The translations under genes were made by a program, and so were the position numbers. From Tausonia pullulans (Eukaryota; Basidiomycota; Tremellomycetes; Cystofilobasidiales; Mrakiaceae), in assembly GCA_951802195.1 (NCBI GenBank), contig OX637626.1, positions 62,001-126,000 on the forward strand: DNA of 64,000 nucleotides, given 5' to 3'. Within the stretch, counting starts at the first letter, position 1; every line of letters begins with the position of its first letter. The notes under the pieces were generated by a model. It was not told the origin of the DNA and searched no databases. It worked only from the letters and a program-made list of their open reading frames with translations. Positions 1 through 9,293 of this stretch are shown one piece after another.

Positions 1-1068
1 ACAGCCGATGCCCTCTCCCTCGGCCTCCTTTCGGACAGCGGAGGGGGACTTGACCTCCTCGCTCAGCTGGGCCAGAGGGAGCGGGACGTCGAGAGATTGC
101 AGGATGAGGTGGAGAAGCTGAGGAGGGAGTTGATCGGGAGGCCCGCGAGGGGGGAAGTCGCCCAGATGAGGGAGGATCTTAAGTGAGGCCTGGATCTTTT
201 GAGAGGCAACTGAGATTGAAGGAGGGAGAGGGGGGAGGGGACGAGGAACGAGAGCACGACGGCTGAATGAAGCGGGACGAAACGCGTCGCCGCATCGTGT
301 TCTCCTATCCACCCTCTTGCCTGCCGATGGATCTGCAAGGAAGCTGACACGCCTCTCGTTCTCAGAATGAGCGACACCCTCCTCCAGCAGACTCAGCGGG
401 AGAACGAGCGCGTGATGCGCGAGCATGAGCGCACCAAGCGGTACGTTTTGGAGCTCGAGGAGATGATCGCCAAGCACGAGGGCCCCAACTGGAAGGAGTT
501 CACCGACCTGGGTGAGTGTCTTTCCCCCCCCCCCCCCTCTCTCTCTATTGCTCTATGCCAGCAGAGGGCAAGCGAGCTGAACAAAATCTCTCTCTTCCTA
601 GCCTCGTCCCCATCCGTCACTCACGCGATAACAACCCATGCCTCTCGGTCCGAGCCGACCCCGATCCGGTCCTCCCCTGTCCTCCGTGCGCTCGCCACCA
701 ACAACGCCGGCAGTGGCGGCAGCGCCCACCCCCCTCATCAGCCGACGACTCCCACATCCATGTCGACATCGTTCTCCAACGCCGACGATGCTGGACCGTC
801 GTCGGTGGCCCCGGGGGACGCCTTTGCCCCCGTCGCGAGAATGACCAGCGTGTCCCGGGAGGAGCTTGGGGAGCTTCGAGGCGAGATCGAGGGCGTGAGG
901 GGGTTGATCCTCAGCCAGGAACGAAGGTTGCTGGAGCGCAAAGAAGAACTGAGACGGACGATCGAGATGGTGAGCGAGGAAGGCCGTCGTCTACCAAGTG
1001 ACGCGTGGCTGATCCTTCCATGTGTGTAGGCCCAGAAGGAGAGCTTGCGATGGGCAGAGGTGGCGTGA
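1..1068 (+). CDS. Coiled-coil protein, 3' part of gene (5' end outside window)
   Basis: The frame is open from base 1, so the start lies upstream. Four exons are visible: 1-182, 366-511, 602 to about 969, and about 1030-1068. They are joined by GTGAG-type introns ending in CAG/TAG, and the reading frame continues across every junction. The visible protein begins ADALSLGLLSDSGGGLDLLA and has two heptad-like charged helices (QRERDVERLQDEVEKLRREL, then QQTQRENERVMREHERTKRY). A Ser/Pro/Thr-rich linker follows, then a third coiled-coil helix (SREELGELRGEIEGVRGLIL), and it ends KESLRWAEVA-stop. I do not recognise the family; a structural or scaffold protein is only a guess from the coiled coils. 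The gene converges on the WBP11-like gene with less than 100 bases between stop codons. The second intron contains a run of about 14 C. Confidence 0.7.
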
Positions 1069-1161
1069 CGTAGGAGGAGGACAGGGAACACGAAACGACT
1101 ACGATCACCCGACACGACGGCCACACGAGATTGAATGATAACGACTTGCATCCGATCTCCC

Positions 1162-3176
1162 TCAGAATCCTCCAAGTCCACTCAGGAACGAGTCGTACCC
1201 GTCCTTGTCCTCTTTCTTCTTCTTCTCCGCCGCCTGCTGAACCGCCGCCGCTGCGCCAACTGCGCTCCCAGCCAAGACACCCTTCAAGCTCCCCATGAGC
1301 GCGCTCTCCTCGATCCTCGCCCGCTTTGGAACGACCTCCCCGACCTCCCTCACTGGACCCGTCGCGTCCCTGTCCGGAGCAGCGTCGACCTTGGGTGCGT
1401 TGAGAGCGGCGGCTTTGGCTTTCCGCTTGACAGCCGCGGGAACAAACGCAGCGCTCTCCTTGCGGAAGTCTCGAAGGACCGGAGCGGCCGAGATAGTTGG
1501 CGCCGCTGCCAGAGGAGGAGTGGACGAGGCTGCAGGGGCGGCGCCGGCGAGCATCGGGTTCTGCGGAAGCCCGGCAGAAGCAGGCGGCGGTGGCGGCCGG
1601 TTCCGATGCGCGAACTCCCGACCCTGGAACGTCTCGTGCGGCGCGTCCGAGACCGAGAGAGGATCGAACTGAACGTTTGGAGGTGGCCGAAAGCGGTGGT
1701 CTGGCCGGAAGGGCGGTCGTCCCTGCATTCGCCCGAACTGGGTCTGATTCGGGAAGAACCCAGGAGGCGGGGGTCCTCCTTGGTGGAAGCCTGGAGTAGG
1801 AGGGAAGGGAGGGGGGTAGTGGCCGCCCATTTGAGGTGGAGGGGGAGGTCGGAAGCCCGGGCCGGGCGGTGGGAAGCCCGAGTGAAACATGGCAGGAGGG
1901 GGGAACGGAGGGTACATCTGCTGAGAGCCAGGAGGTGGTGGAGGGCCAGGAGGGAGTGGCGGATTCTCTGAGGGGGAATCAGTATGGTAGCGGCTAGGGT
2001 AAGGAAGGATTCTTGCCTACTGACCTAGAGGTTTCGGCGGTGGAGGACCCTCTGGCATGACAATCTCCTCGTCGCTGTCCTCTTCGCTGCTATCGTCGCC
2101 GTCTTGCCCTGGCGGAGGTCCCTCGGGCATGACGATCTCGTCCTCGTCTGAGTCTGAGTCTGAGTCTGAAAGAACCGCCACTGTCAGCCTTGAAGCACCA
2201 AAGTGAGCAATATCCATCACACACACACGCACCTTCATCGCTATCCTCCTCATCACCAGACTGGAAGGCCTCGGGGATGGGTTCCGGCGTCGGAGCTAGA
2301 CATGGGTGGTCGTCAGCTTCCCGCGCGGCTCAACTGACTGACGCGTCAAACCCCTAGACCGACTCACGTCGTTCCGCGTAAGGCATGCCCGGAGGGGGCG
2401 CTCCATACGGGTTCAGTACAGGATCGTAGTAGATTGACCGCTTGGGGTCCCTCTGTCAAGAATGGACGAGAACCATGTCAGCTGTACTCATCGACGCAAC
2501 GTGACGCCCTTCTACAGACTCACCAGCTTCCCGTCCTTCCCCCTCAGCATCCCACTCGGCCCAGCATACCCCGCTGTGGCCTCATCCTCCCTCTTCTCCT
2601 TCTCTGCCTTCAGTCGCGCCTCCTCCTCCTTTGGATAAACAAACTTCCGGTGCTCCGGGTGCTTAGCGAGGTACTCGTCCTTCGTCTTCTTGATGTGCGC
2701 GACCTCAGCTCGGAGGAACTCGAGGCGGTCCCGGTCGGCTTTGGGAAGGGAGCCGTTGCGCTCTTGGTCATTCAGGCGGCGGGCCTCGGCTTCAAGGCCT
2801 GGTGCAATGGAAAACGAGGCAGGAGAGGCTGTCAGTGGGCAGGCCAGGACGCACGCGTCGAATGCGAAGGGTGAGGAAGCGACGGACCCCCTGTGTCCTT
2901 CTTGAGCGTCTGAGTCTCGCGGACCTTCTTCCTGTCCTCTTTGTTCTGTGGGGTGGGGGGGAGGGGGGGAAGGGGAGAGAGACAAAGGTGTCAATCGTCC
3001 GCTGAAAGGAACAGGAGCGAGGGTGGTTGAGGTTCGGACGCACCCGCTTGAGCTCCTTCTGACGTTGCTGCTTGCCTGTGGACGAGATGACCTGTCAGAC
3101 CCTACCACAGGAGCGAGAGAGAAGCGTAGGATGCCTCACGATGGGCATCAGCCGGGTTAAGGGTCTTCTTCGCCAT
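1162..3176 (-). CDS. WBP11: WBP11-like pre-mRNA splicing factor
   Basis: The N-terminus MAKKTLNPADAHRKQQRQKE, followed by a Lys/Arg/Glu-rich helix (LKRNKEDRKKVRETQTLKKD) and HIKKTKDEYLAKHPEHRKF, is the WBP11 N-terminal domain. The middle has RDPKRSIYYDPVLNPYGAPP, then acidic SDSDSDEDEIVMPEGPPP repeats. A long Pro/Gly-rich region follows, of the kind that binds WW/SH3 domains. The C-terminus (FVPAAVKRKAK ... GYDSFLSGLGGF) matches the usual conserved WBP11 tail. The family belongs to the activated spliceosome in the nucleus. About seven exons; the first ends after MAKKTLNPADAH at a GTGAGG donor. One internal donor (GTCCGT, near 2890) is weak. The start is the ATG at 3176. The gene is followed 244 bases away by the OLE1 stop on the same strand. 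Confidence 0.85.
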
Positions 3177-3420
3177 CGTGCGATATCTGAGGTCGTAGCA
3201 GTCGGGCGCAAGGCGGGCGACAGGCGGGCGACCGACCTTTCGGCGAAGCCCTCGTTCTCGCCAGCTAGCGGCTGGGCCTTCCGCTCGCCGCTCCTTATTG
3301 ACATCATGATCTATCTCTCTCACAACGACAGTCCAGAAACAAGGAAAGAAAATCTATTGGAGACCCATGGACAATGAGGACAGTTCTGTCCTCCTCTTCC
3401 CCCGCTCCATGCCCATCCCC

Positions 3421-5747
3421 TCAATCCTCCTCCTGAAGCCTGGCGACTCTCCGGCTTTTGACAATATCCTTCGCGTTCCGCGAGTGTCGGTTGACCCCGC
3501 CGTTGAACGCGGCCGTCGCGTCCTTGCGCCAGGTCTTTGTGCTGGCCATCGGAGGAGCGGCCGAAGGGGTAGGAGTGGCGGCGACCTTGAACTCGGCGGT
3601 GGCACGCCGGCGGGAGGAGAGATCGTCCGAAGAGGGCGTGACGGAGGTGGCGATCCCCGAGACTGATGCGTAGGAGGCAGAGCGGGAAGAGGAGGATGAG
3701 GAAGAGGAAGAGGAAGAGGAAAAGGCGGATGAGGATATCGGGGGGGAGGAAGAAGTCGACGCCAACGCCGATGCCGAAGGTGGCAGCGGAGGAATCGCGT
3801 ACGACCTAAGGAGGTTCGCACCTCCCGGGTGGTCTTTGAGGTAGCCCGAGACATCGACGACCCACCCTTCAATGACGACGTAGTAATTCCTCGTCGAAGC
3901 GACCGTCTCTCTGTTATTGACCTCCCCCGAAGGCTGATCATCACTTCCGACCCGACGGCGGACCTCCTCCCAGCTCCAGACTGGAAGATCGCCCTTCTTC
4001 GGGGCGAAGTGGTGGTGGGTATGAGGAAGACCAGCGAGAAGGGCGTCCGCTTGGTCTTGGAGGATCCGCGCCCGCGCACGAAGGACATCGGCTTCAGGCG
4101 TCTCGACGACTGATGGGACGACGGAGGGGAAGAAGCGGTTGAGAATCCTGTATTGAGGAGGACAGAATGGGGTAAGCACTCATGGAGAAGCTCTAGAGAA
4201 AAAAAGGGGGGATCCACGTCTCACCAGATGATGTTCTTGGTCGGGTCCCAGTCCATCGGGTGAGGTCCGTTCTTGTAGTCGCTGGGGAAGGCGTGGTGAT
4301 AGTCTGCCGGAAGACAACTGTGAGCACATGCTCCCTTTCTGGGTGTATACAGTTGACTATATCGACTCACTATGGTTCCCCTCTCCGCTCGTCAGAAGCG
4401 CCAGAAAGTAGTTGCCTCTTGCGGTGATCTGGTCACGAAGTGTGTCAATGACGGCGCGCCGCCAAAGAGGCAAGTATCAATGTCACCTCCTCAGTGTATG
4501 GCTGAAGACCCGTCCAGTGAGCGAGCGAGTTGATACAGAACGTCGTGTGCCAGACTGATGTTGCAAGAGTGACCCGTCAGTCTCTCGCGAGACACAGCAA
4601 GACCACGCAACGACACCAAAAACTCACTGAAGAGGCGTGCGACGAGGCCGCCCCAGACGTAACCTCCGAGAGCATCGCCCCAAGTCGCTCCGATGAGCGT
4701 CGGGCAGACGAGACCGAAGAAGAGCGCGAGCGGGATGTAGTGTTTATGCTGGAAACGGACGACTGTAGGAGGGTCCAATCAGCCTTTGTGCCTTGTCTGA
4801 TGGCGATGAAGACTACGCACCCGGGTCGGCATCGAGATCATCGCGATCGACCGTCTTTATGCGCTCGTATTTAGGCTTGAGGAAGATCCACCCGCAGTGG
4901 GCGTAAAAGAGGCCCCTCGTCGCGGAGTATGGGTCGTGCACGGGGTCATCCGTGAAGCTGCAAAATTGTGCGGGGAAGTGGAGGGGGGAGAGGGAAAGGA
5001 GATCTTCGGGTAAGTGGTGGTCTGTCGGAATCGAAGCGACCGAGCGAGGGTCTTCCACTATCTCAAACCGACGATGACGTACCGATGATGAAGGCGGTGG
5101 CGAAGGGCCCACCACCGTATGCTACCTTGAAATCCGAGCGATCCTATGACAGCGAGAACGACGCGGAAAGGGAGTGCGGCCTCGTAGGCACGATGCGACC
5201 AAAGTCGATGGTAGCCGAGCGTGATTCTGGCGGCGGGCGGGTGACGAACGATGCGGGGGGGGGGGGGGGGGGGATTATCGTTCATCAGCGAAGACGTGTC
5301 ATGAGAGAGCAGGTGAACGAAGATTCTTTGTTCACCCAAAGCTCTGTAACGTTCGATGACAACTAGGCGTCAACACAGTCATAGCCAAGGCGAGAGAAAG
5401 AGAGGGAAACGTCAGAGCTTGAGGCGAGGAGTGAGACTGACCGCAAGCTGCCAACTGGCGAACCAGAGGGCGGTCGTCTTCCAACAGAGCGTGCTCCATG
5501 GTGCCCAGACGAGCATCCCGTACAGGGCCATCACATGAAACGAGACGAAGAAGATGGCATTGCCTGTGCGAGAAAGGAAAGAAGTCGTCAGCAACGACAG
5601 CTCGCTTGATCCAGCGCTGGGGGTACGCCGGTCGATCCAGCAGCTCTCCGTCCATTCCAGGGGCATCTGTGCTGAGGGAGATCATAACTCACTCCACCAG
5701 ATCTGGGGCTTCTGGGCTTCTGGCGGTGGCGCGGGTGTCAAGGGCAT
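3421..5747 (-). CDS. OLE1: Delta-9 acyl-CoA (stearoyl-CoA) desaturase with C-terminal cytochrome b5 domain
   Basis: Introduces the first double bond into palmitoyl/stearoyl-CoA at the ER membrane. All three His boxes are present in separate exons: GYHRLWSHRAYEA, ALRHRLHHR(F/Y), and GEGNHNYHHAFPSDYKNG. The first hydrophobic segment is NAIFFVSFHVMALYGMLVW. The last exon carries the fused b5 domain: WSWEEVRRRV, YYVVIEGWVVDVSGYLKDHP-GGANLLRSY, then KDATAAFNGGVNRHS containing the second haem-ligand His. Between these two halves lies a Ser-rich in-frame stretch of about 85 residues (about 3542-3805) not expected in the domain; it may be an insertion or an optional intron (see findings). The start is placed at ATG 5747, giving MPLTPAPPPEAQKPQIWW and a short N-terminus; a further upstream exon is possible. 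An intron near 5255-5273 carries a run of 19 C on the coding strand. Confidence 0.9.
5255..5273. repeat. G19/C19 mononucleotide run in an OLE1 intron
   Basis: Nineteen consecutive G on the plus strand. It lies in an intron of the desaturase gene, as part of the pyrimidine-rich stretch before the acceptor that precedes the ITLGYHRLWSH exon. Its length may vary between isolates or be inexact in the assembly. Confidence 0.85.
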
Positions 5748-6183
5748 TCGTAGCTAGGGGGGATGAGGGAAGAGGGGAGAGAACGACGAGGAAATGGAGG
5801 TCAAGAGAGGTCAAGCCGACGAGTCCGAGGTTGAACGGTGTTTGCGTCGACGATCCGGTCCCGCAGAGTGGAGAGGCGCGGCCGCCGGTGGAATCGAGCA
5901 TCAGCAGGCTGGCAAGGAGAGGAAGATCGGCAAGCCAATCGGGCTCAGAGATTTGTCCTCTGGCCGTTCGCTGGATCTCGATGGACGACGACGATACAGG
6001 AGCGGGTCATCGAATACAAAAGGAAGAAAAGAGGGAGAAGACTGGGTGGAAACATGAAATGATAGAGGAGCGGAGATAGAGGGAGAAATTGCCCGTAGAG
6101 ATCGGTACGCATGCGCGCAGCGACGAGCAGCGCGCTGAATATGCATGCTAGTAAGCTCAAGTTACGCCAGGTTCCTCGCAGCA
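5748..6183. other. Intergenic, putative OLE1 promoter
   Basis: About 430 bases between the stop of the Ser-rich hypothetical gene and the OLE1 start, both on the minus strand. I see no further gene. It should hold the OLE1 promoter and the 3' end of the upstream gene; I recognise no specific binding site. Confidence 0.5.
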
Positions 6184-7222
6184 TCAGCCGACCGCCAGGG
6201 ATCGCACCGATGTCGTCCCATCGTCAACGTCTTCGTACCCCGGCAGCGAAGACGACACCGACGGCTGGTACCCCGGTCGCCCAGCTTCCCCTCTCGTGCC
6301 ACGACCCGACTCCCCAGGGGCGACCGATCTCCTGAGCAACTCTTCAAATTCCCAGTTCAAATCCGGGTCCACGTCCGCCGCCGCTGCAACGACCCGAGGG
6401 TTGCGCGCCCCGTATGATGGCGGGAGGTCGAGGAGCTCGTCGAGTGAGGGAGCGGGCCTCATCACGCCTCTGGGGAGGGTGTTGAAGGTGCTTCGTCGGC
6501 GGAGGACCGGCGGAGGGGACGAAGACGACGACGAAGTCGACGCGTTCGAGGAAGAGAAGTGTTGCGTTTGGGAGCGGAGAGGAGCACGGGGATAGCCGAT
6601 GATGGATGAAGCTGGAATGTTGGGACGGAGCGAGGGGAGGGAGGGGTCGGTCGTGGGGAGACGGAGACGCTTGCGGATGGAAGAGAGGGAAAAGGAGTAG
6701 TCGGGGTACTGCGGGAGAGGCATGGTCAAAGAACAGATATAGTCAGAAGTGTGCCAAGTCAAGCGGGTAGAGGTAGGACGGCTCTGCCTCGCGTGCGCCC
6801 ATCCAGGAGGGGGAGGCAACGACCTACCTTCTGCGGCTGGACGACCAGCACTCGTTCAAGTCGATCCAGCTTCTCAGAGACGGCTACGAGGGACTTGTTC
6901 TTCTCTCGCTTGGCTTGGACATAATGAAGAAGCAAGGCGCGGACGTTTGAGGGCGAGTTGCGGCACTCTAAACGCCGATCAATGGAAGCGTCAGTCGCCA
7001 GCAACAGAGAAAGCAGGTAGGCAAGTAGGCAAGGCGAGGGCAATAATGTCGCAGACGGAGAAGACGACGAAGAAGGGCAAGTACCAGCACAGCATTCCAG
7101 GCTTGGCCAACGAGGTCGACTCACCGTCGCTGGCAAGATGGGCGAGCAGGTCCGACTGCTTCGTCGGCTGCACGCCGGTAGCGGTTGAAGACCCTGCCCC
7201 GCGGCGACCGAGTGCGACCATG
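6184..7222 (-). CDS. Hypothetical Ser-rich protein with short N-terminal helical region
   Basis: Three exons join cleanly. The first encodes MVALGRRGAGSSTATGVQ ... DLLAHLASD and ends at a GTGAGT donor. The second encodes ECRNSPSNVRALLLHYVQAK ... KLDRLERVLVVQPQK. The third begins YPDYSFSLSSIRKRLRLPTT and ends DDGTTSVRSLAVG-stop. The middle exon (KREKNKSLVAVSEKLDRLERVL) is predicted helical and heptad-like. The rest is Ser/Pro-rich and probably disordered, with a run of Ser near SSNASTSSSSSSPPP. I do not recognise a family and infer no function. It is on the same strand as OLE1. Confidence 0.65.
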
Positions 7223-7647
7223 GTATAAGAAGTTTGGGTGTGGAGTGTGAGGCGAGGCGAGAGAAAGAACCGGCTCTGGAGGCGCCCGGCGAGCGGTGAT
7301 GGTTGAAAGAGGGCCACATTGAGCTGACCCAGAGAACGCCAAGCGAGAGCTGCGTCGGCGGACGTCGGCCCGCAAGCCCCGCGGAGAACTGGCCGAGAAT
7401 ATTAACCGCAGCATTTGCACTTTCATGGGGCTGACTCAGTCATTCGGCTCATCGGGTGCCAGGCTGCTTGGCGAGACGGCGTATGTCTATATTGGAGGCC
7501 GAAGATAAACACGCTCATCTTCGGTCGTTCTCGCCAGGAGGTAGGTAACAGAGGCGAACCAGCCGACAGGCCAATGGACAGCGCATCGAAAGAAGTAAAC
7601 GTACGCGGGCTACAAAAGTAGTAGAGCCATGTCATGGCTACTCATGA
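7223..7647. other. Intergenic between hypothetical gene start and tRNA-Thr
   Basis: About 425 bases holding the presumed promoter of the upstream minus-strand gene and the 3' flank of the tRNA gene. No coding frame here is convincing. Confidence 0.5.
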
Positions 7648-7720
7648 AGCTTCCTAGCCGAATCGAACGACTGACCTCATCATTACTAGTGACGTGTTAT
7701 AGCCCCTAAACCAAGGAAGC
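7648..7720 (-). tRNA. tRNA-Thr (AGU)
   Basis: Read on the minus strand, the sequence folds as a tRNA. The acceptor stem is GCTTCCT/AGGAAGC (7 of 7 pairs). The anticodon stem CGTCA/TGATG encloses the loop CTAGTAA, giving anticodon AGT (read as IGU, threonine). The T arm is AGTCG-TTCGATT-CGGCT. The discriminator is T. The D stem is short (GTT/AAC). No intron. A member of a dispersed repeat family starts about 290 bases away. Confidence 0.93.
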
Positions 7721-8010
7721 GATGTTTAAACTAAATTAATCTAGAATCCAATAGTGGCCCAAATCTCGCGCCACACGTTTTACCGGATCGCGAAGCAGCA
7801 GCGGCCCTGGCTCCTCTTCAACAAACTCACCCTCACTGAGACGCACGGCTACCCTCACTAGACCCTGCTCACCTAATATAAACATAATCCCTGGCAGTGG
7901 CCAGATGGATGGGGCTGCGGTCGGCGCCATCATCGATCCTGGGTGAAAAGCAGGTCAAGGGAGGTGAAATATGACTTGTCGATAGCCACTGCTTGATGTA
8001 GCTAGTCATC

Positions 8011-8178
8011 TTGATATCTTACCTTTTCTAATGGGCCTATGTCCATAACCCATCTTTTGCTTTCCTTCCACCCCTACTTTCAATTTCGCTCTCCCTCTAT
8101 CTAGCTACGACTCACCATCTCTCACAGGGTTACTTCGTCCTCTACGTATAACTCATGACTTGAATACAAAAAAAAAAA
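8011..8178 (+). repeat. Dispersed repeat, copy A (A-rich tail)
   Basis: This stretch contains blocks such as CTTTTCTAATGGGCCTATGT, TTTCGCTCTCCCTCTATCTA, CTCTCACAGGGTTACTTCGT and CTACGTATAACTCATGACTT. It ends TGAATAC followed by about 11 A. The same ordered blocks recur at 32858-33018 and in part at 32699-32787 with perhaps 10-15% differences. It has no coding frame. The A tail would fit a SINE-like or other non-autonomous element, but no RNA polymerase III box or terminal repeat was identified, so the class is unknown. Confidence 0.75.
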
Positions 8179-8224
8179 CCTCTTTATATGCTTTCCGATC
8201 CACATATCAAACAAGCAAACAAGC

Positions 8225-9139
8225 TTAAAGCAACGAAACAGCTTCGACATGCTCCTCGACGCACGGCCACCGGTCGGTCATAAGGCGCGTTGGATGGGAG
8301 CTGGGGATATTAGGGAAATTGGAAAACTTGCCCTTGCTCCTAGCAGCCTCCAGCGTGTGGTTCCCATTCTCGTCGGCGATCTTGTCCTCGAGGAGATGGG
8401 CAGCGGGTTTGACCCAGGGGATGTCCATGAAAGAGGAGTGCGTCTGTGAGTCTATAGGAAAAGGAGACATCTGGCTTGTCAGGCCGGCCCGACCCGCAGC
8501 AGCCAGAAGAGCATGAAACAAACACAGCCGTCATGTGGCGGAAGCGGATATCAAAGCAGTACTCGAACACGAACCACTCATAATTCTTGAAGATAATTCA
8601 GAACGGCGACGAGCCCTTGGGATGCTCTCGTAGCTGCAGAGATGCCGGGAGGGGCGATGAGCTGTTGTCCTAGCCAAAAGGTGTTCTGACATCGCTCACC
8701 ATGTACATTATAAGGATATCCTCATCGACGAAGGGGACGTCTGGATGAGCTTCGAGACGAGGTCGATGACCATTAGGACATATGATCCGAGCCAGACGTG
8801 GGCGGGGCCGAACGAGAGCTTCATGTCAAAAGCGTCGCACGCTATCTTTAGGCTGTGGCAAGCTGTAAGAGAAAATGATCGTGAAGAACATGCCATAGAA
8901 GAGGCGTACGTGAGGGGTGAGAGAGAGACCCCACTCATTGGCCTTGTTGGAGACCTCAATGATGAACGCGGACGCTGTTGCTCTTTCCATCGGGCTCGAT
9001 GACGAGGGGAGAGGGGATCAGTCAGTAATCCAAAGACAACAGGAAAGAGAACGGATGCTCACGACTGGTGCTTGGCGAAAGCGCCCTTGATGAAACAGTT
9101 GTAGCAATGGTCCGTCAGAAAAGTCTTGGGCCTTCCACT
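8225..9139 (-). pseudogene. Probable damaged or misread gene; membrane-protein-like pieces
   Basis: Minus-strand pieces have protein-like composition but do not join into a clean frame. In order: PKTFLTDHCYNCFIKGAFAK, MERATASAFIIEVSNKANEW, CDAFDMKLSFGPAHVWLGSY then VLMVIDLVSKLIQ, VPFVDEDILIMYM (before a good GTGAGC donor), YEWFVFEYCFDIRFRHMTA, and a C-terminal exon SFMDIPWVKPAAHLLEDKIA to a stop at 8225. The move from the VSKLIQ frame to the VPFVDED frame has no credible intron. A TGA interrupts the frame just before IIFKNYEWF. Together these suggest a frameshift plus a nonsense change, or assembly errors. The order of helical pieces is loosely reminiscent of RTA1-type multi-pass proteins; that is a weak impression only. 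Confidence 0.35.
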
Positions 9140-9293
9140 GCAAATTGAATTCAGGCTCACGCATTGGCTGTCTCCTCTTTCGCTAGGCTAGGAGCGGGAT
9201 GGCAGCATGAGCTCTCAAGATGGTCTGAGAAAAAGCATGAGTTGTACAAAAGCCGAACCTCATCCTAGGCAAGTACGAGGTCGTCTGCCCTCC

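Noticed and set aside
1135-1971. Plus-strand 278-residue open frame opposite the Pro-rich WBP11 exon
   Set aside because: Arg-rich antisense shadow of a GC-rich Pro/Gly coding exon, with no domain-like sequence.
3354-4217. Long minus-strand open frame of 287 residues overlapping the last OLE1 exon
   Set aside because: It is the alternative frame of the b5-domain exon; the true frame carries DHPGG and NGGVNRHS.
8011-8178. Repeat copies as solo ends of an LTR-type element
   Set aside because: No TG...CA boundaries, target-site duplication or internal coding region could be seen. The class is left open.
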